A stretch of DNA of 38,918 nucleotides from JBMDXK01 sp048594375 (lineage in GTDB: Bacteria; Pseudomonadota; Alphaproteobacteria; Rhizobiales; Methylopilaceae), in the NCBI GenBank assembly GCA_048594375.1, contig JBMDXK010000017.1:1-38918 (forward strand), in the 5' to 3' direction. Each line of letters begins with the position of its first letter. The stretch's first letter is position 1. The position numbers and the translations under genes are program-made. Positions 8,406 to 18,100 of this stretch are shown here, piece after piece. The notes under the pieces were generated by a model that was not told the origin of the DNA, did not search any database, and saw nothing but the letters and a program-made list of their open reading frames with translations.

Positions 8406-9710
8406 TTAGCGTCTTCCGATGCTGGTGTAATGAAAGCCGTGTTCTCGCGCTTCATGGCTGGGATAAATGTTGCGCAGGTCAACCAATACAGCATCTTTCA
8501 TCAGTGACTTCAACCGCTTGAGATCAAGCGCCCTGAATTGATCCCACTCGGTTACAATGACAAGGACATGCGCATCACGCGCCGCATCATAGGCGCTTTG
8601 GGCATAATCAATACCGGCAATCACTTCTCTGGCATTATCCATACCAACGGGATCATAGGCGCAGACCTGCGCACCCGCATCAACCAGCGTCTGGATGACG
8701 GTAATGGCTGGGCTATCGCGCATATCATCCGTATTGGGTTTGAATGTCAGCCCAAGAATGGCAACCTTTTTGCCCCGTACATGTCCTCCAGCCGCCTGAA
8801 TCACTTTACGCCCCATGGCGCGCTTGCGATTGTCATTGATTGCCACGGTTGCTTCTACCAGCCGGATGGGGCTTTCGTGATCCTGCGCGGTTTTTGTGAG
8901 TGCAAGCGTATCCTTGGGAAAGCACGAACCGCCATAGCCGGGGCCTGCATGTAAAAACTTCGCTCCAATACGGCCGTCAAGACCGATACCGCGTGCGACA
9001 TCTTGCACATCTGCGTCCACTTTCTCACACAGATCCGCAATTTCGTTAATGAATGTGATTTTCATCGCCAGATAGGCGTTGGCCGCATATTTAATCAGTT
9101 CCGAACTGCTGCGCGAGGTAAACAATAAAGGCGCCTGATTGAGATAAAGCGGGCGATAAATATCCGTCATTACTGCGCGCGCCCGCTCATCATTCAGGCC
9201 GATTACAATACGATCAGGGCGCTTGAAATCGTTGATAGCAGCCCCTTCCCGCAAAAATTCAGGGTTGGATACAACGGCAAAATCGGCATCGGGGTTGGTC
9301 TCACGGATAATCCGCTCCACTTCATCCCCGGTACCGACCGGAACCGTCGATTTTGTTATGACAACGGTAAATTTCTTAATCGCGCGTGCAATCTCTCGCG
9401 CAGCGTCATAGACATATCCTAAATCCGCATGGCCATCCCCGCGCCGCGCCGGTGTACCAACCGCAATGAACACCGCATCCGCTTCAACAACAGCTTGCGT
9501 CAAATCCGTGGAGAAGGAAAGCCGTTTAGCCGCAATATTGCTTTGCACCAATGCGTCAAGGCCAGGCTCATAAATGGGAATTTCTCCACGCTGTAAGGAA
9601 TGGACTTTTTCTGCCAGCTTATCCACACAGATGACATCATGGCCGAAATCCGCAAAGCAAGCACCCGATACCAACCCGACATATCCTGCTCCAACCATTG
9701 CGATTTTCAT
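8406..9710 (-). CDS. ugd: UDP-glucose 6-dehydrogenase
   Basis: Oxidises UDP-glucose to UDP-glucuronate with two NAD+. The N-terminal motif GAGYVGLVSGACFADFGHDV binds NAD. EFLREGAAINDF is conserved, and GPGYGGSCFPKDTLAL (about residue 260) contains the catalytic cysteine. The C-terminal substrate domain has GLTFKPNTDDMRDSP. The protein is 434 residues. An upstream in-frame codon exists at 9737, but the ATG at 9710 has a strong GAGGAGG ribosome-binding site just before it and begins MKIAMVGAGYVGL exactly as the family does. The epimerase follows directly. No glycosyltransferase is present in the window, so the polymer that uses these sugars is unknown. Confidence 0.95.
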   Translation of the reverse strand: MKIAMVGAGYVGLVSGACFADFGHDVICVDKLAEKVHSLQRGEIPIYEPGLDALVQSNIAAKRLSFSTDLTQAVVEADAVFIAVGTPARRGDGHADLGYVYDAAREIARAIKKFTVVITKSTVPVGTGDEVERIIRETNPDADFAVVSNPEFLREGAAINDFKRPDRIVIGLNDERARAVMTDIYRPLYLNQAPLLFTSRSSSELIKYAANAYLAMKITFINEIADLCEKVDADVQDVARGIGLDGRIGAKFLHAGPGYGGSCFPKDTLALTKTAQDHESPIRLVEATVAINDNRKRAMGRKVIQAAGGHVRGKKVAILGLTFKPNTDDMRDSPAITVIQTLVDAGAQVCAYDPVGMDNAREVIAGIDYAQSAYDAARDAHVLVIVTEWDQFRALDLKRLKSLMKDAVLVDLRNIYPSHEAREHGFHYTSIGRR

Positions 9711-9802
9711 GAACCAAACCTCCTCGACTATAGCCAATATCCATAAAGAACATGGCTTTAGACTGCAAGCGCACCGTTATCTTTAATGTCTGTTTCCTGG
9801 AT

Positions 9803-9845
9803 ACACGAAGCGCCAGAAGGAATAACTCCGTTCTGGCGCTTGTGT
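9803..9845 (-). terminator. Strong hairpin between the DUF4167 gene and ugd
   Basis: AAGCGCCAGAA (9808-9818) and TTCTGGCGCTT (9831-9841) form a perfect 11-bp stem. It is extended by ACAC/GTGT across a single-base bulge. It lies about 50 bases past the end of the DUF4167 gene. No U-tract follows on either strand, so it is either an atypical terminator or an mRNA 3'-end stabiliser. Confidence 0.5.
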
Positions 9846-9893
9846 CTTACAAAGCTTTCGCAACACGCATTTTTCATAAAACAGAAAAGAACG

Positions 9894-10970
9894 TTACTCT
9901 GCTTCGATGTTTTCTTTGCGGGGGGCTGCACGGCGGCGGGGCGCTGGCTTTTCTTTTGCGACCTCTGCCGCATCATCGCTGGCCACCCGTGTACGGGTTG
10001 TCCGGCGGCGGGGTGCCGGGGCTGCTGCGGCTTCCTCAACAGGGGTGGGCGCCTTGGGCTCGCTATGGTCTGGCACAACAGACAGCGGTGTAACAGGGGT
10101 TACAGGAACCGGTGCAGTTTGCGCCGCAGAAGAATTGCCTGGTAGAGCAGAGGTTGATCCACCTGTAATGAAAGAGGGCAATTCACCCACATCGGCATCA
10201 TCATTCTGGTTGTTATAGCGCGGACGCGGCAAGCGTTGGCGCGATCCCCGGTTTTCACCTTGCTCACGCGGGTAGCGTGGACGGTTATTCTGGCGCTGTT
10301 CGTTCTGGTGCGCATCCGCAGAAGGCTGACGCACCTCTTGTGCGGGAGCGGATTGCGGCACAGCAACGCCATCTTCCATGTGCTGCGGAGGGCGCTGTTC
10401 GCGCGGTTGACGGTAATCCGGGCGATTATCCCGTTCACGGTTATCGCGGCTGTAGCGCGGATTATCGCCGTTATAGCGCGGGTTATCATACCGAGGGTTA
10501 TCCCGTGAACCGCGGTAATCCCTATTTTCGTTACGGTGTTCGCGCGGCGCGGAATCGTGGTGATTGTTGTATCGGTTCTGATTGTTGTTTCCACGCTCTT
10601 GCCGATGGGATGTATCGCGTTCTTCTGGCTGCGCGCCTGCCTCGGCATTTTCTGAGGCTTCCCCGTCATCGGCGCGGTCTTCTTCGCTGCGCTGGTAGGG
10701 CTGCTGGTTCTGCACAGGCTGGAATGAAGCGACTATGCGGTTGTAATGCTCTGCGTGTTGCAGATAATTTTCTGCACCCACCATATCGCCGGAAGACAGG
10801 GCATCACGCCACAGCTGTGTGTATTTTTCAGCAATCTGAGGGGCTGTTCCCCTCACTTTAATATCGGGGCCGTTTGATTCATAGTTCCGGCTGATATTGC
10901 CGTGGCCGCGCCGATTCATTGGGTTGCTTTGGCTGCGTCCGCGTGGACGCTTCATTGGTCCTGGCCTCAT
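9894..10970 (-). CDS. DUF4167 domain protein, basic and low-complexity (predicted RNA-binding)
   Basis: Conserved alphaproteobacterial protein of unproven function. The N-terminal DUF4167 domain (about residues 1-90) has MRPGPMKRPRGR, NYESNGPDIKVRGTAPQIAEKY and LQHAEHYNRIVASFQ. The middle (about 95-250) is very rich in Arg, Asn, Asp and Tyr, with short NPRY repeats. The C-terminal part (about 270-358) is Ala/Pro/Arg-rich. The basic disordered composition suggests nucleic-acid binding, which is inference only. I chose the ATG at 10970 because family members begin MRPG/MRQG. The frame also has a TTG at 10988 and an ATG at 10955. In relatives this gene usually follows prfA-prmC, which are absent here. 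Confidence 0.85.
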   Translation of the reverse strand: MRPGPMKRPRGRSQSNPMNRRGHGNISRNYESNGPDIKVRGTAPQIAEKYTQLWRDALSSGDMVGAENYLQHAEHYNRIVASFQPVQNQQPYQRSEEDRADDGEASENAEAGAQPEERDTSHRQERGNNNQNRYNNHHDSAPREHRNENRDYRGSRDNPRYDNPRYNGDNPRYSRDNRERDNRPDYRQPREQRPPQHMEDGVAVPQSAPAQEVRQPSADAHQNEQRQNNRPRYPREQGENRGSRQRLPRPRYNNQNDDADVGELPSFITGGSTSALPGNSSAAQTAPVPVTPVTPLSVVPDHSEPKAPTPVEEAAAAPAPRRRTTRTRVASDDAAEVAKEKPAPRRRAAPRKENIEAE

Positions 10971-11436
10971 GAGATCCGATCTTTGCAAGTAAGGGCGATT
11001 ATAAATGTCACCACATGTTCCGATTAGAATGGTCTATGCAGTGTGTAAATGGATAAACCATCCTTCAGGCATAAATGCACTTTAGAGATGGACGATGTGC
11101 AGCTTGTTTTTTTCTGTGCCAATCAGTGCAGTTGGTAAAAATGCATTCCTAAATTAAAGGCGTTGTGAAGAACAAAGCGGCTGGATTTAAAACGTCTTGA
11201 GAAAGTCTTGCAAAGACAACTCTTACAACCAGAAGCGAAATATTTTACAGATACCGTGTGAAATAAATATCTGAAAACATGCACAAGGTGTTTTGAAAAC
11301 TACCGGAACGCACAATCTCTTCAAGTTGTCAGCGTTTAAATTCCAATTGTTGGGCTATAACGTATAACCTGACCACATTCTTAACATTAGCGGTTCTTAG
11401 CCTACTTTCCAAGATTTTTTTTAATACCCCACCGGA
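10971..11436. other. Intergenic region without supported gene
   Basis: These 466 AT-rich bases lie between the HIT gene and the DUF4167 gene, both on the minus strand. I see no convincing open frame, RNA gene or terminator. It probably holds the DUF4167 promoter. A run of eight T residues (about 11415-11422, plus strand) has no stable stem beside it. Confidence 0.5.
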
Positions 11437-11871
11437 TTATTGCGGCACAACACACTCAATATCTATATTTTTCAATATATTAGCAATGAATTCATTTTTA
11501 GAAGAGGGTATAATTTCCTGTGAATTTCCATAACCCCATACGGGATTAGGCCATGCAGGGTCATTTTTAAAGCGTGCTATAATATGCACATGCAGCTGCG
11601 AAACGCTGTTGCCCAGTGTGGCGATATTGATTTTATCGCAGCCGGTCAGTGTTTTTAATTTCTGGGCAAGATGGGCGCATTCTTCCATAAGTTGGTTGCG
11701 TTCTGCGGGAGAAAGCTCGAACACTTCCGTCACGGCAGCGCGCCTTGGCACCAGAATAAGCCAAGGAAAACGGCTGTCATTCATCAACCTTACACGGCAC
11801 AGCGCAAGATCACATACCGAAAAGGTATCCGCCTCCAGACGCGCATTGAGCGCAAATTGTGTGCTATTCAT
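11437..11871 (-). CDS. HIT family protein (nucleotide hydrolase/transferase)
   Basis: Small histidine-triad protein that probably hydrolyses a nucleotide phosphoramidate or dinucleotide substrate. The HIT motif HVHIIAR (about residue 96, His-x-His-x plus downstream residues) sits after a conserved region with FPWLILVPRR (about residues 35-44) and FELSPAERNQL. The third His of the classical HxHxHxx motif is replaced here (HVHIIAR). This is common in the alphaproteobacterial subgroup that ends in PAWPNPVWG, which is present. At 144 residues the length is normal. It is transcribed away from the SRP RNA on the opposite strand. The exact substrate is unknown. Confidence 0.88.
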   Translation of the reverse strand: MNSTQFALNARLEADTFSVCDLALCRVRLMNDSRFPWLILVPRRAAVTEVFELSPAERNQLMEECAHLAQKLKTLTGCDKINIATLGNSVSQLHVHIIARFKNDPAWPNPVWGYGNSQEIIPSSKNEFIANILKNIDIECVVPQ

Positions 11872-11962
11872 GGCTGTTTATCCCCTTTTAAAGGTGCTCG
11901 ATATGCAAAGTATTGCGTGAAAAACAGATAACCCCTGTTGCAAATTCCTTTTAAAATGCTCA

Positions 11963-11968
11963 TATAGA
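11963..11968 (+). promoter_or_regulatory. Candidate -10 element for the SRP RNA
   Basis: TATAGA ends five bases before the inferred 5' end of the SRP RNA. The -35 is weak: TTGCAA at 11938-11943 would need a 19-base spacer. Confidence 0.4.
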
Positions 11969-11972
11969 AACC

Positions 11973-12066
11973 GGAAGGTTGGTGCAAGGCGTTTGGCTTG
12001 CCCAAAGGGTCAGATCCGGAAGGAAGCAGCCCAGGTGAGATTCTGCGGGTTTGTTGCTGGCCTTCC
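11973..12066 (+). ncRNA. ffs: Signal recognition particle RNA, small (4.5S) bacterial type
   Basis: RNA core of the signal recognition particle, which binds Ffh and targets inner-membrane proteins to the FtsY receptor (encoded at 29972). The near-universal apical element GGTCAGATCCGGAAGGAAGCAGCC is centred at about 12018. The ends pair as GGAAGG (11973-11978) with CCTTCC (12061-12066), closing a single long hairpin of about 94 nt, the expected size for the short form. It lies immediately upstream of dnaX, its usual place in alphaproteobacteria. The ends are set from pairing and are accurate to within a few bases. Confidence 0.93.
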
Positions 12067-12125
12067 ACTTCTGTTCCTGATGGAGTTTTTGTCTCCTCAC
12101 TCCTTGCTAGCATTACAGGAGCACC

Positions 12126-13919
12126 ATGGGCAATTCACCGCTTCCATCAGCACCGCAAGCTTCTCCTGAAGGCTATAAGGTTCTTGCCCGTAAATACCGC
12201 CCCACCGATTTCAATACACTGATTGGTCAGGAGCCGCTTGTCCAAACCCTTACCAATGCCTTTGCATCGGGACGGATCGCACAGGCCTGGATGCTTACGG
12301 GCGTGCGCGGTGTTGGCAAAACCACAACCGCACGTATTTTAGCGCGGGCGCTCAATTATGAAATTCCGGGCGTGGTGTCTGCTCCCACTGTGGATATGCC
12401 GCAAATGGGTGCGCATTGTGCTGCCATCATGGAATCCCGCCATACGGACGTACTGGAAATGGATGCCGCCTCCCGCACAGGGATTGATGATGTGCGGGAA
12501 ATTCTCGAAGGTGTCCGCTATGCCCCCGTTTCCGCGCGGTATAAAGTCTATATTATCGATGAAGTGCATATGCTCTCCGACAAGGCATTCAATGCATTTT
12601 TAAAAACGCTTGAAGAACCGCCCCCCCATGTAAAATTTATTTTTGCAACCACCGAAATTCGCAAAGTGCCGGTAACCGTCTTGTCCCGTTGTCAGCGATT
12701 CAGCCTACGGCGGGTGGATGCTGCGCTTCTGACACGTCATTTGCGCAACATTGTCAGTGCGGAAGGCATTGCTGCTGAAGATGAAGCGCTGGCACTGGTT
12801 GCTCGTGCTGCCGAAGGTTCTGTGCGGGATGGCCTGTCGATTCTGGATCAGGCGATTGCGCACAGCGGTGGGCATGTTGTTGCCGATGCTGTTCGCGGAA
12901 TGCTGGGGCTTTCTTCCCGTGGCCGGATTGTAGCACTGTTTGATGCCGTTATGCGTGGACAAGCTGCCGAGGCTGTTACACTTTTTCGCGATCTTTATGA
13001 CAATGGCGCAGAAGCGGCAACAACGCTCTCAGATCTGGCCGAATATATTCACTACGTTACGCGGGTAAAGCTGACAGCGGCGGCGCTCGAAGACCCCTCC
13101 ATCACGGAGGCAGAGGCAACCCATGCACGGGAAGCCGCACCACAGCTTTCCCAGCGCGTTCTGGCGCGGGCGTGGCAAATCCTGCTCAAAGGCATTACGG
13201 AAGTGCAGAACGCACCCAAGCCGGCACAGGCCGCTGATATGGTGCTGGTGCGGCTGGCTTGCGCGGCAGACTTACCCTTTCCCGATGAATTGTTGCGCAC
13301 GTTGGGTTCTTCCGGCGGCGTTGCATCTGTACCTGCGGGATCCCCCGCGCCAGCACGCAATCCCTCTCCTGCGCCGATGGCTTCCGTTGGCGCGATGCGC
13401 TCCAATGCTGCGTTGGCGCTTGCGCCCGCCCCTGCGACTGTTTCTGCACCCCTTCCTTCGCCGCCGGCGGTGGAACAGGTTGTACCGGACGTTGACACTG
13501 TTGTGCGCGTTGCGCGGTTTGAAGATATGCCCGCGCTTGCCGCGCAAAATCGGGATATGCTGCTAAAGTTGGCGCTTGAACAAGATGTCCATCTCGTCCG
13601 TTTTGAAGACGGGATGCTGGAGTTTCGTCCTTCGCAGAAGGCTTCGCCAAATTTATCTATGGACATCCAGAATAAATTTTCCCAATGGACAAAGCGCCGC
13701 TGGATTGTTGTGGTCTCCCGTGATGAGGGGCAGGAAAGTTTACGAAGCCAGAACGAGCGCAAAGAACAACAACTGCGCAGCGGAGTTGAGCAGCATCCGC
13801 AGATGCAGGATATTTTTCAAAAATTTCCTGGCATTAAAATTGTCAATGTGCGCCAGACACTGCCCCCTGCCATGGAAGAGCTGCCAGCGCAGCTTTCGGA
13901 CGACGATACATCGCTTTAA
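12126..13919 (+). CDS. dnaX: DNA polymerase III subunits gamma/tau
   Basis: AAA+ clamp-loader subunit that loads the beta sliding clamp and couples the replisome. The Walker A motif GVRGVGKTT lies near residue 60, Walker B IIDEVHML near 143, sensor 1 FATTEIRK near 170, and the arginine-finger segment LSRCQRF near 185. The canonical four-cysteine zinc module is absent: only HCAAIMESRH remains. This is known in Rhizobiales-type DnaX. Residues of about 400-460 are a Pro/Ala-rich linker, followed by the tau-type C-terminal domain. The start has AGGAG four bases before ATG. ybaB follows after 19 bp and recR after that. I see no obvious slippery site for production of a separate gamma form. Confidence 0.96.
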   Translation: MGNSPLPSAPQASPEGYKVLARKYRPTDFNTLIGQEPLVQTLTNAFASGRIAQAWMLTGVRGVGKTTTARILARALNYEIPGVVSAPTVDMPQMGAHCAAIMESRHTDVLEMDAASRTGIDDVREILEGVRYAPVSARYKVYIIDEVHMLSDKAFNAFLKTLEEPPPHVKFIFATTEIRKVPVTVLSRCQRFSLRRVDAALLTRHLRNIVSAEGIAAEDEALALVARAAEGSVRDGLSILDQAIAHSGGHVVADAVRGMLGLSSRGRIVALFDAVMRGQAAEAVTLFRDLYDNGAEAATTLSDLAEYIHYVTRVKLTAAALEDPSITEAEATHAREAAPQLSQRVLARAWQILLKGITEVQNAPKPAQAADMVLVRLACAADLPFPDELLRTLGSSGGVASVPAGSPAPARNPSPAPMASVGAMRSNAALALAPAPATVSAPLPSPPAVEQVVPDVDTVVRVARFEDMPALAAQNRDMLLKLALEQDVHLVRFEDGMLEFRPSQKASPNLSMDIQNKFSQWTKRRWIVVVSRDEGQESLRSQNERKEQQLRSGVEQHPQMQDIFQKFPGIKIVNVRQTLPPAMEELPAQLSDDDTSL

Positions 13920-13938
13920 TTTTTAAAAGGAAAATAAC

Positions 13939-14259
13939 ATGCGCGATATTATGGGATTGATGAAAAAGGCTCAGGAAGTTCAGTCAAAAATGGCTGAAGT
14001 ACAAGCAGAGCTGGATCAGATTGAGGTTACCGGCGTAGCAGGTGGGGGCGTTGTGACCGTGACCCTCACTGCGAAGGGGGATCTGAAAAACATTGATATT
14101 GATGTTTCGCTGTTGCGCGCGGAAGAAAAAGATATTGTTCAGGATCTGATTGTGGCCGCACATGCGGATGCGCGCCGCAAGGCAGAGCAGGTTGCGCAGG
14201 AAAAACTGCAAGCGGTTACCGCAGGTTTGCCACTGCCTCCCGGCATGAATTTGTTCTAA
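13939..14259 (+). CDS. ybaB: YbaB/EbfC family nucleoid-associated protein
   Basis: Small DNA-binding dimer that coats nucleoid DNA. It is almost always encoded between dnaX and recR. At 106 residues it has the expected MRDIMGLMKKAQEVQSKMAEVQAEL start, a central strand region with GGGVVTVTLTAKGDLKNIDID, and the conserved C-terminal GLPLPPGMNLF. A ribosome-binding site (AAGGA) precedes the ATG, 19 bp after dnaX. The gene set implies a shared transcript. Confidence 0.96.
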   Translation: MRDIMGLMKKAQEVQSKMAEVQAELDQIEVTGVAGGGVVTVTLTAKGDLKNIDIDVSLLRAEEKDIVQDLIVAAHADARRKAEQVAQEKLQAVTAGLPLPPGMNLF

Positions 14260-14292
14260 AATAATGATGTTTCTCAAGGGCTGAGCCGAGCA

Positions 14293-14898
14293 ATGACCCG
14301 TGCAATCACAGGGCCTGAAATTGAGCGCCTGATACAATTGCTCTCCCGCCTTCCGGGGTTGGGGCCGCGTTCGGCGCGCCGTGCAACACTTCAATTGCTG
14401 CGAAAAAAAGAGCCTTTACTCGGCCCTTTGGCAGCCGCAATGGCAGATGCTTACGCGCGTGTAAAAGTGTGTTCCACCTGCGGTAATGCCGATACGTGTG
14501 ATCCGTGTATTTTATGTACGGATCCAACGCGCAATGATGCGCTGTTGATTGTTGTGGAAGATATTGCGGATGTGTGGGCTCTGGAGCGCGCCGATGCGCT
14601 CAAAGCGCGGTATCATATTCTTGGTGGCGTGTTGTCGCCGCTGGACGGTAAAGGGCCTGATGATCTGAACCTGAAACAGCTTGTGGCGCGTGTTAGCGAA
14701 GGCAAGATAGCGGAAGTTGTTTTGGCCATGAATGCAACAGTCGATGGCCAAGCAACTGCGCATTATATTTCAGATTTACTATCGCCATTCGATGTAAAAC
14801 TAACCCGATTAGCACACGGTGTGCCGGTTGGGGGAGAGCTTGATTATCTGGATGAAGGAACACTTTCTGCGGCCATGCGCCAACGCACATTGCTATAA
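14293..14898 (+). CDS. recR: Recombination mediator RecR
   Basis: RecR works with RecO (and RecF) to load RecA onto gapped single-stranded DNA. The 201-residue protein has a helix-hairpin-helix region (LPGLGPRSARRATLQLL, about residues 17-33), a four-cysteine zinc finger (CSTCGNADTCDPCILC, about 58-73) and a Toprim domain (LLIVVEDIADVWALE, about 84-98). YHILGGVLSPLDGKGPDDL and the C-terminal GVPVGGELDYLDEGTL are family signatures. It ends the dnaX-ybaB-recR unit. I found no clear hairpin terminator after it. Confidence 0.97.
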   Translation: MTRAITGPEIERLIQLLSRLPGLGPRSARRATLQLLRKKEPLLGPLAAAMADAYARVKVCSTCGNADTCDPCILCTDPTRNDALLIVVEDIADVWALERADALKARYHILGGVLSPLDGKGPDDLNLKQLVARVSEGKIAEVVLAMNATVDGQATAHYISDLLSPFDVKLTRLAHGVPVGGELDYLDEGTLSAAMRQRTLL

Positions 14899-15084
14899 AC
14901 GTAAAGAGCCTCATCCATTTTCTAGTGATAATTGCCCCTTTATTGTTGTCGTTCCCTAGCTGCATTAACCAATAAAATATAATATTTCTTATAATATTTA
15001 AAGTCTGTCTTAGACTGATCAATTTTTATTTCAAACCACTGGAAAAACAATATTTTTCCAATTAATGTATTTTTACTATTGTAT

Positions 15085-15114
15085 TTGACTTCTTTGCCAG
15101 TAATCAGTTATTAT
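15085..15114 (+). promoter_or_regulatory. Sigma-70-type promoter of the 1589-residue protein gene
   Basis: TTGACT (15085-15090) is followed after 18 bases by TATTAT (15109-15114). Transcription would begin near 15121, about 28 bases before the ATG at 15150. That rules out the in-frame TTG at 15123 as the start. Confidence 0.65.
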
Positions 15115-15149
15115 TTAATATCTTGTTAAGACTGTGTAAGGGTCATGGT

Positions 15150-18100
15150 ATGTTGGAATCAGTAGCTAAAAATAAAGGGGCAGGAAGCGATTTAGCTGTG
15201 TCAGGCACCCCTAATTCAGCTACAGAAAACGCTGTATTTACAAAATGTATCAAGGCCGCTTCCCTATCGATACTCCCCGAAAAAACGAATTCTTCGTCCC
15301 TTGCTGCTCCAGTTTTGCTAAAAAGCGAAAACAGTGATGATTCTCTTATAACTCAAAACAAGAGGGGGGGCATCGGAGGCGGTGGGGACTTTGATCTGGA
15401 TGACATTGAAAGTGCAGATTCGGAAGAAAATACTGATGATGTCAGCAAAGAAGAAGCGTCCAATGTTCCTGCGACAAAACCTCATTCTCAGGAAAAAACA
15501 GAAAAGGCAGTTGCCGTAAAAAGCACGGAGAGCGCTGCGGCATTTGAAAATTTTGAAGAGATCAATGCGCCAGAACAATCTGCCGGGAATTCTCGTATTC
15601 GCTTTACCCTTAAAGATGGCAAAAAGTATTACGTTGAACAGTCTGTTAATCCTAAAATGTATCAGGATGTGGTGACGTTTTATAACGCGCGCCAAATTTT
15701 GGAGCAATATCCCGAACATGAATTAAAAACGAGCGAAGATTCCTTACCCGATATTCATGGCTTTAATTCTGTTGATCAGCTAAAGGAACCTCAGCCCGGA
15801 GTATTGGTTTATGAAACCAATAAAGGAAGTAAGGGGATTGTCTTACAAGCTCTAAATCCGGCTGTATATGAAAAACTGTTGTTTTTGCGTGATGCGGTTT
15901 CAGAAAAGGCTCATGCGGATGCTTTCAAAGAGGTGCCAAAGGAATATGGTATTTTAGAGGATGCCAATCGCGCTCCCCCTCTTGATCAATTGCGGCACAT
16001 CAAGCAAATGACTTTGTCAGATGGCAGCAAGATTATTCTTCTGACTACGGATGAAAACAAGAAATATGCTGTTTCCAGCATAAAGACTCCTGATATTTTT
16101 CAAAATTTTAGTAAACATTTTACTGTTTTACAGCAAGTCGACGTTCTCAAAGAAGGTGGATACAAACCTGCAAAAGCGGATACGACAGATTTTCCTGATG
16201 TGCGTGATGTGAAACGTGCAGGTTGGGAAGATGGAATGCAGTATGGCGTTACAGGTTATGAATTAAAATCCGGAGAAAAAATTTCTGTTACTGCTAATGA
16301 TAATCCTGATCTGTATGCCCATATTCAGGGCGTTAACGAGTTTATGAAAGCACCTCAGGCGCACCAAGATCGCGTGGAGGCATTGCGCAAAGATGGCTAT
16401 GAACTTGTCAGTAATTCCAGCGCTCCTGTCCAATATTGGGATATTGCAAGTATTGAAGTTGACAACTCAAGTGAGCGGGCCAATCCAAGTGAGCCTCAGC
16501 TCACAGACAGTCGTACAGGCATTATTAAAATTACAACCAAAGATGGCCGCAAGATGGTTGTGGCCGAACGTCTTGCACCTTTTTATTTTGAAGGAATGCT
16601 CCAGCGCAAAGAAGGACTGAGTACAGTTAATTCCTATCTTTTACAAGGATATAAGTGGGCAGATGCAAAAACGCCACCTCTCTCTTTAACCGAAAAAGCG
16701 GATATTGTACCTGTAAACGGTGGTATTGATCCTGTTACCGGGCAGCCTGGTACTATTTGTTATGCAGTTGTTGTTGGGGATAAAAAATATCTTGTTTCTC
16801 CTGAACAGCTCAGCAAAGAAGATGCGGACATTCTTACAGAATATAATAATTTGCAAAAAGACGGGAAACCCATACCGGAAGATCTCGCAAAAAAATACCA
16901 AAATATCAATCCTCTTCCTTTAATGAAGAGTATTGCTAACAATGACGCCTTCCAAAACTTATCGGAAGAGAAGCAAGAAAAGCTAAAAAATATTCTCGAA
17001 TCTGAGGATAGAAAATTATTATTGCCTTCGGATAAAGTGTTCACCGAAGATGCAATGAAAGACAAAAAATTTCATACAAATATTACCGATATTGATGCCC
17101 GCGATTCAAAAGAAAATGGGATTATTCACTTTACCTATCAGGATAAGAAGTACACAATTTCGCGGGATTTTAACCCGCAAGATTTTGCTATCGTTGAAGG
17201 TATCGAAAAGAATTTGTCAGGATTGAATAAAAGTCTGGCAGAAGGATACCGCAGAGCAAATGACGGTGATCACAATCCAACCATTGTTGAAACCAGCAAG
17301 CAAAATGAATTTGGCCAAGGGGTAATGCGTTTTACCACAGATACTGGCGAAAAGATTGTTGTGACAAGTGCCGATGATCCTTATCTCTTCAACATGGCGA
17401 TGAACCATTTCAAAGAAAAAACCAATAAAGACATTGATACCGTGTGGGAGAAATACAATCTTCCGGATCGCAACAGCTTTAATATCAATGAGGTGCCAAC
17501 CACAATTAAAGACAGTGATGGCAAGCCTAAAACATTATATTCTGCATCAATATCAAAAGTGCTCTCAGAATATGGAGCGCTTTATGCGAGCGGAAGCCTT
17601 AAAAAAGATGATCCCCGTTATCAATTAATCCGGTATCTTGGTCATCAAAATCTGCTTCTCGATGGCATGGCAATTATTCCGTATATTGAAGATGTTAAAA
17701 CATCAAGCTGGACTGTCCGTAAGCACGCAAAGGATAAAAACGACCAGCCAAAATATATGAAATTGACATCGAACGATATGGCAGAAATGATAAATGGGCC
17801 GAAACTTGAAAATGCCCTGCAGGATTTGTTTGCTAAAGAACCTATTTCCACTGATATTTCTAAAACTGTTATGGAAACAGCAGCCATTCATGTGGATAAA
17901 ACCGCATTAGTGAAGAAAATTGACGATCAAATTAACGACCCAAATTTTATTAATGCTCTGACTGATTTACGCTTAAGCGGCAATGAAGAGGCTGTCGGGC
18001 AAGCAACAGAAGGTATGTTTGCCACCATTATGACTTTAATGCCTGAGCAGGCGCAAACTATTCAGGCTAAAATCACAGCGTCGATGACAACCAACCTTGT

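Noticed and set aside
10440..10520. Short DNA repeats resembling a small repeat array
   Set aside because: They encode NPRY repeats in the DUF4167 protein. Spacing and length do not fit a CRISPR array.
10277..10861. Plus-strand frame of 194 codons opposite the DUF4167 gene
   Set aside because: Its Arg/Ala/Cys-rich product is the antisense of a low-complexity region, with no recognised family.
11868..12113. Minus-strand frame of 81 codons upstream of dnaX
   Set aside because: It is the complement of the SRP RNA gene.
12590..12640. Slippery sequence for a gamma-producing frameshift in dnaX
   Set aside because: The A-rich and C-rich runs here lie in the ATPase domain, far before where a gamma product would end, and no stem-loop follows.
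13052..13762. Minus-strand frame of 236 codons opposite dnaX
   Set aside because: It is an antisense shadow of the Pro/Ala-rich linker and C-terminal part of DnaX.
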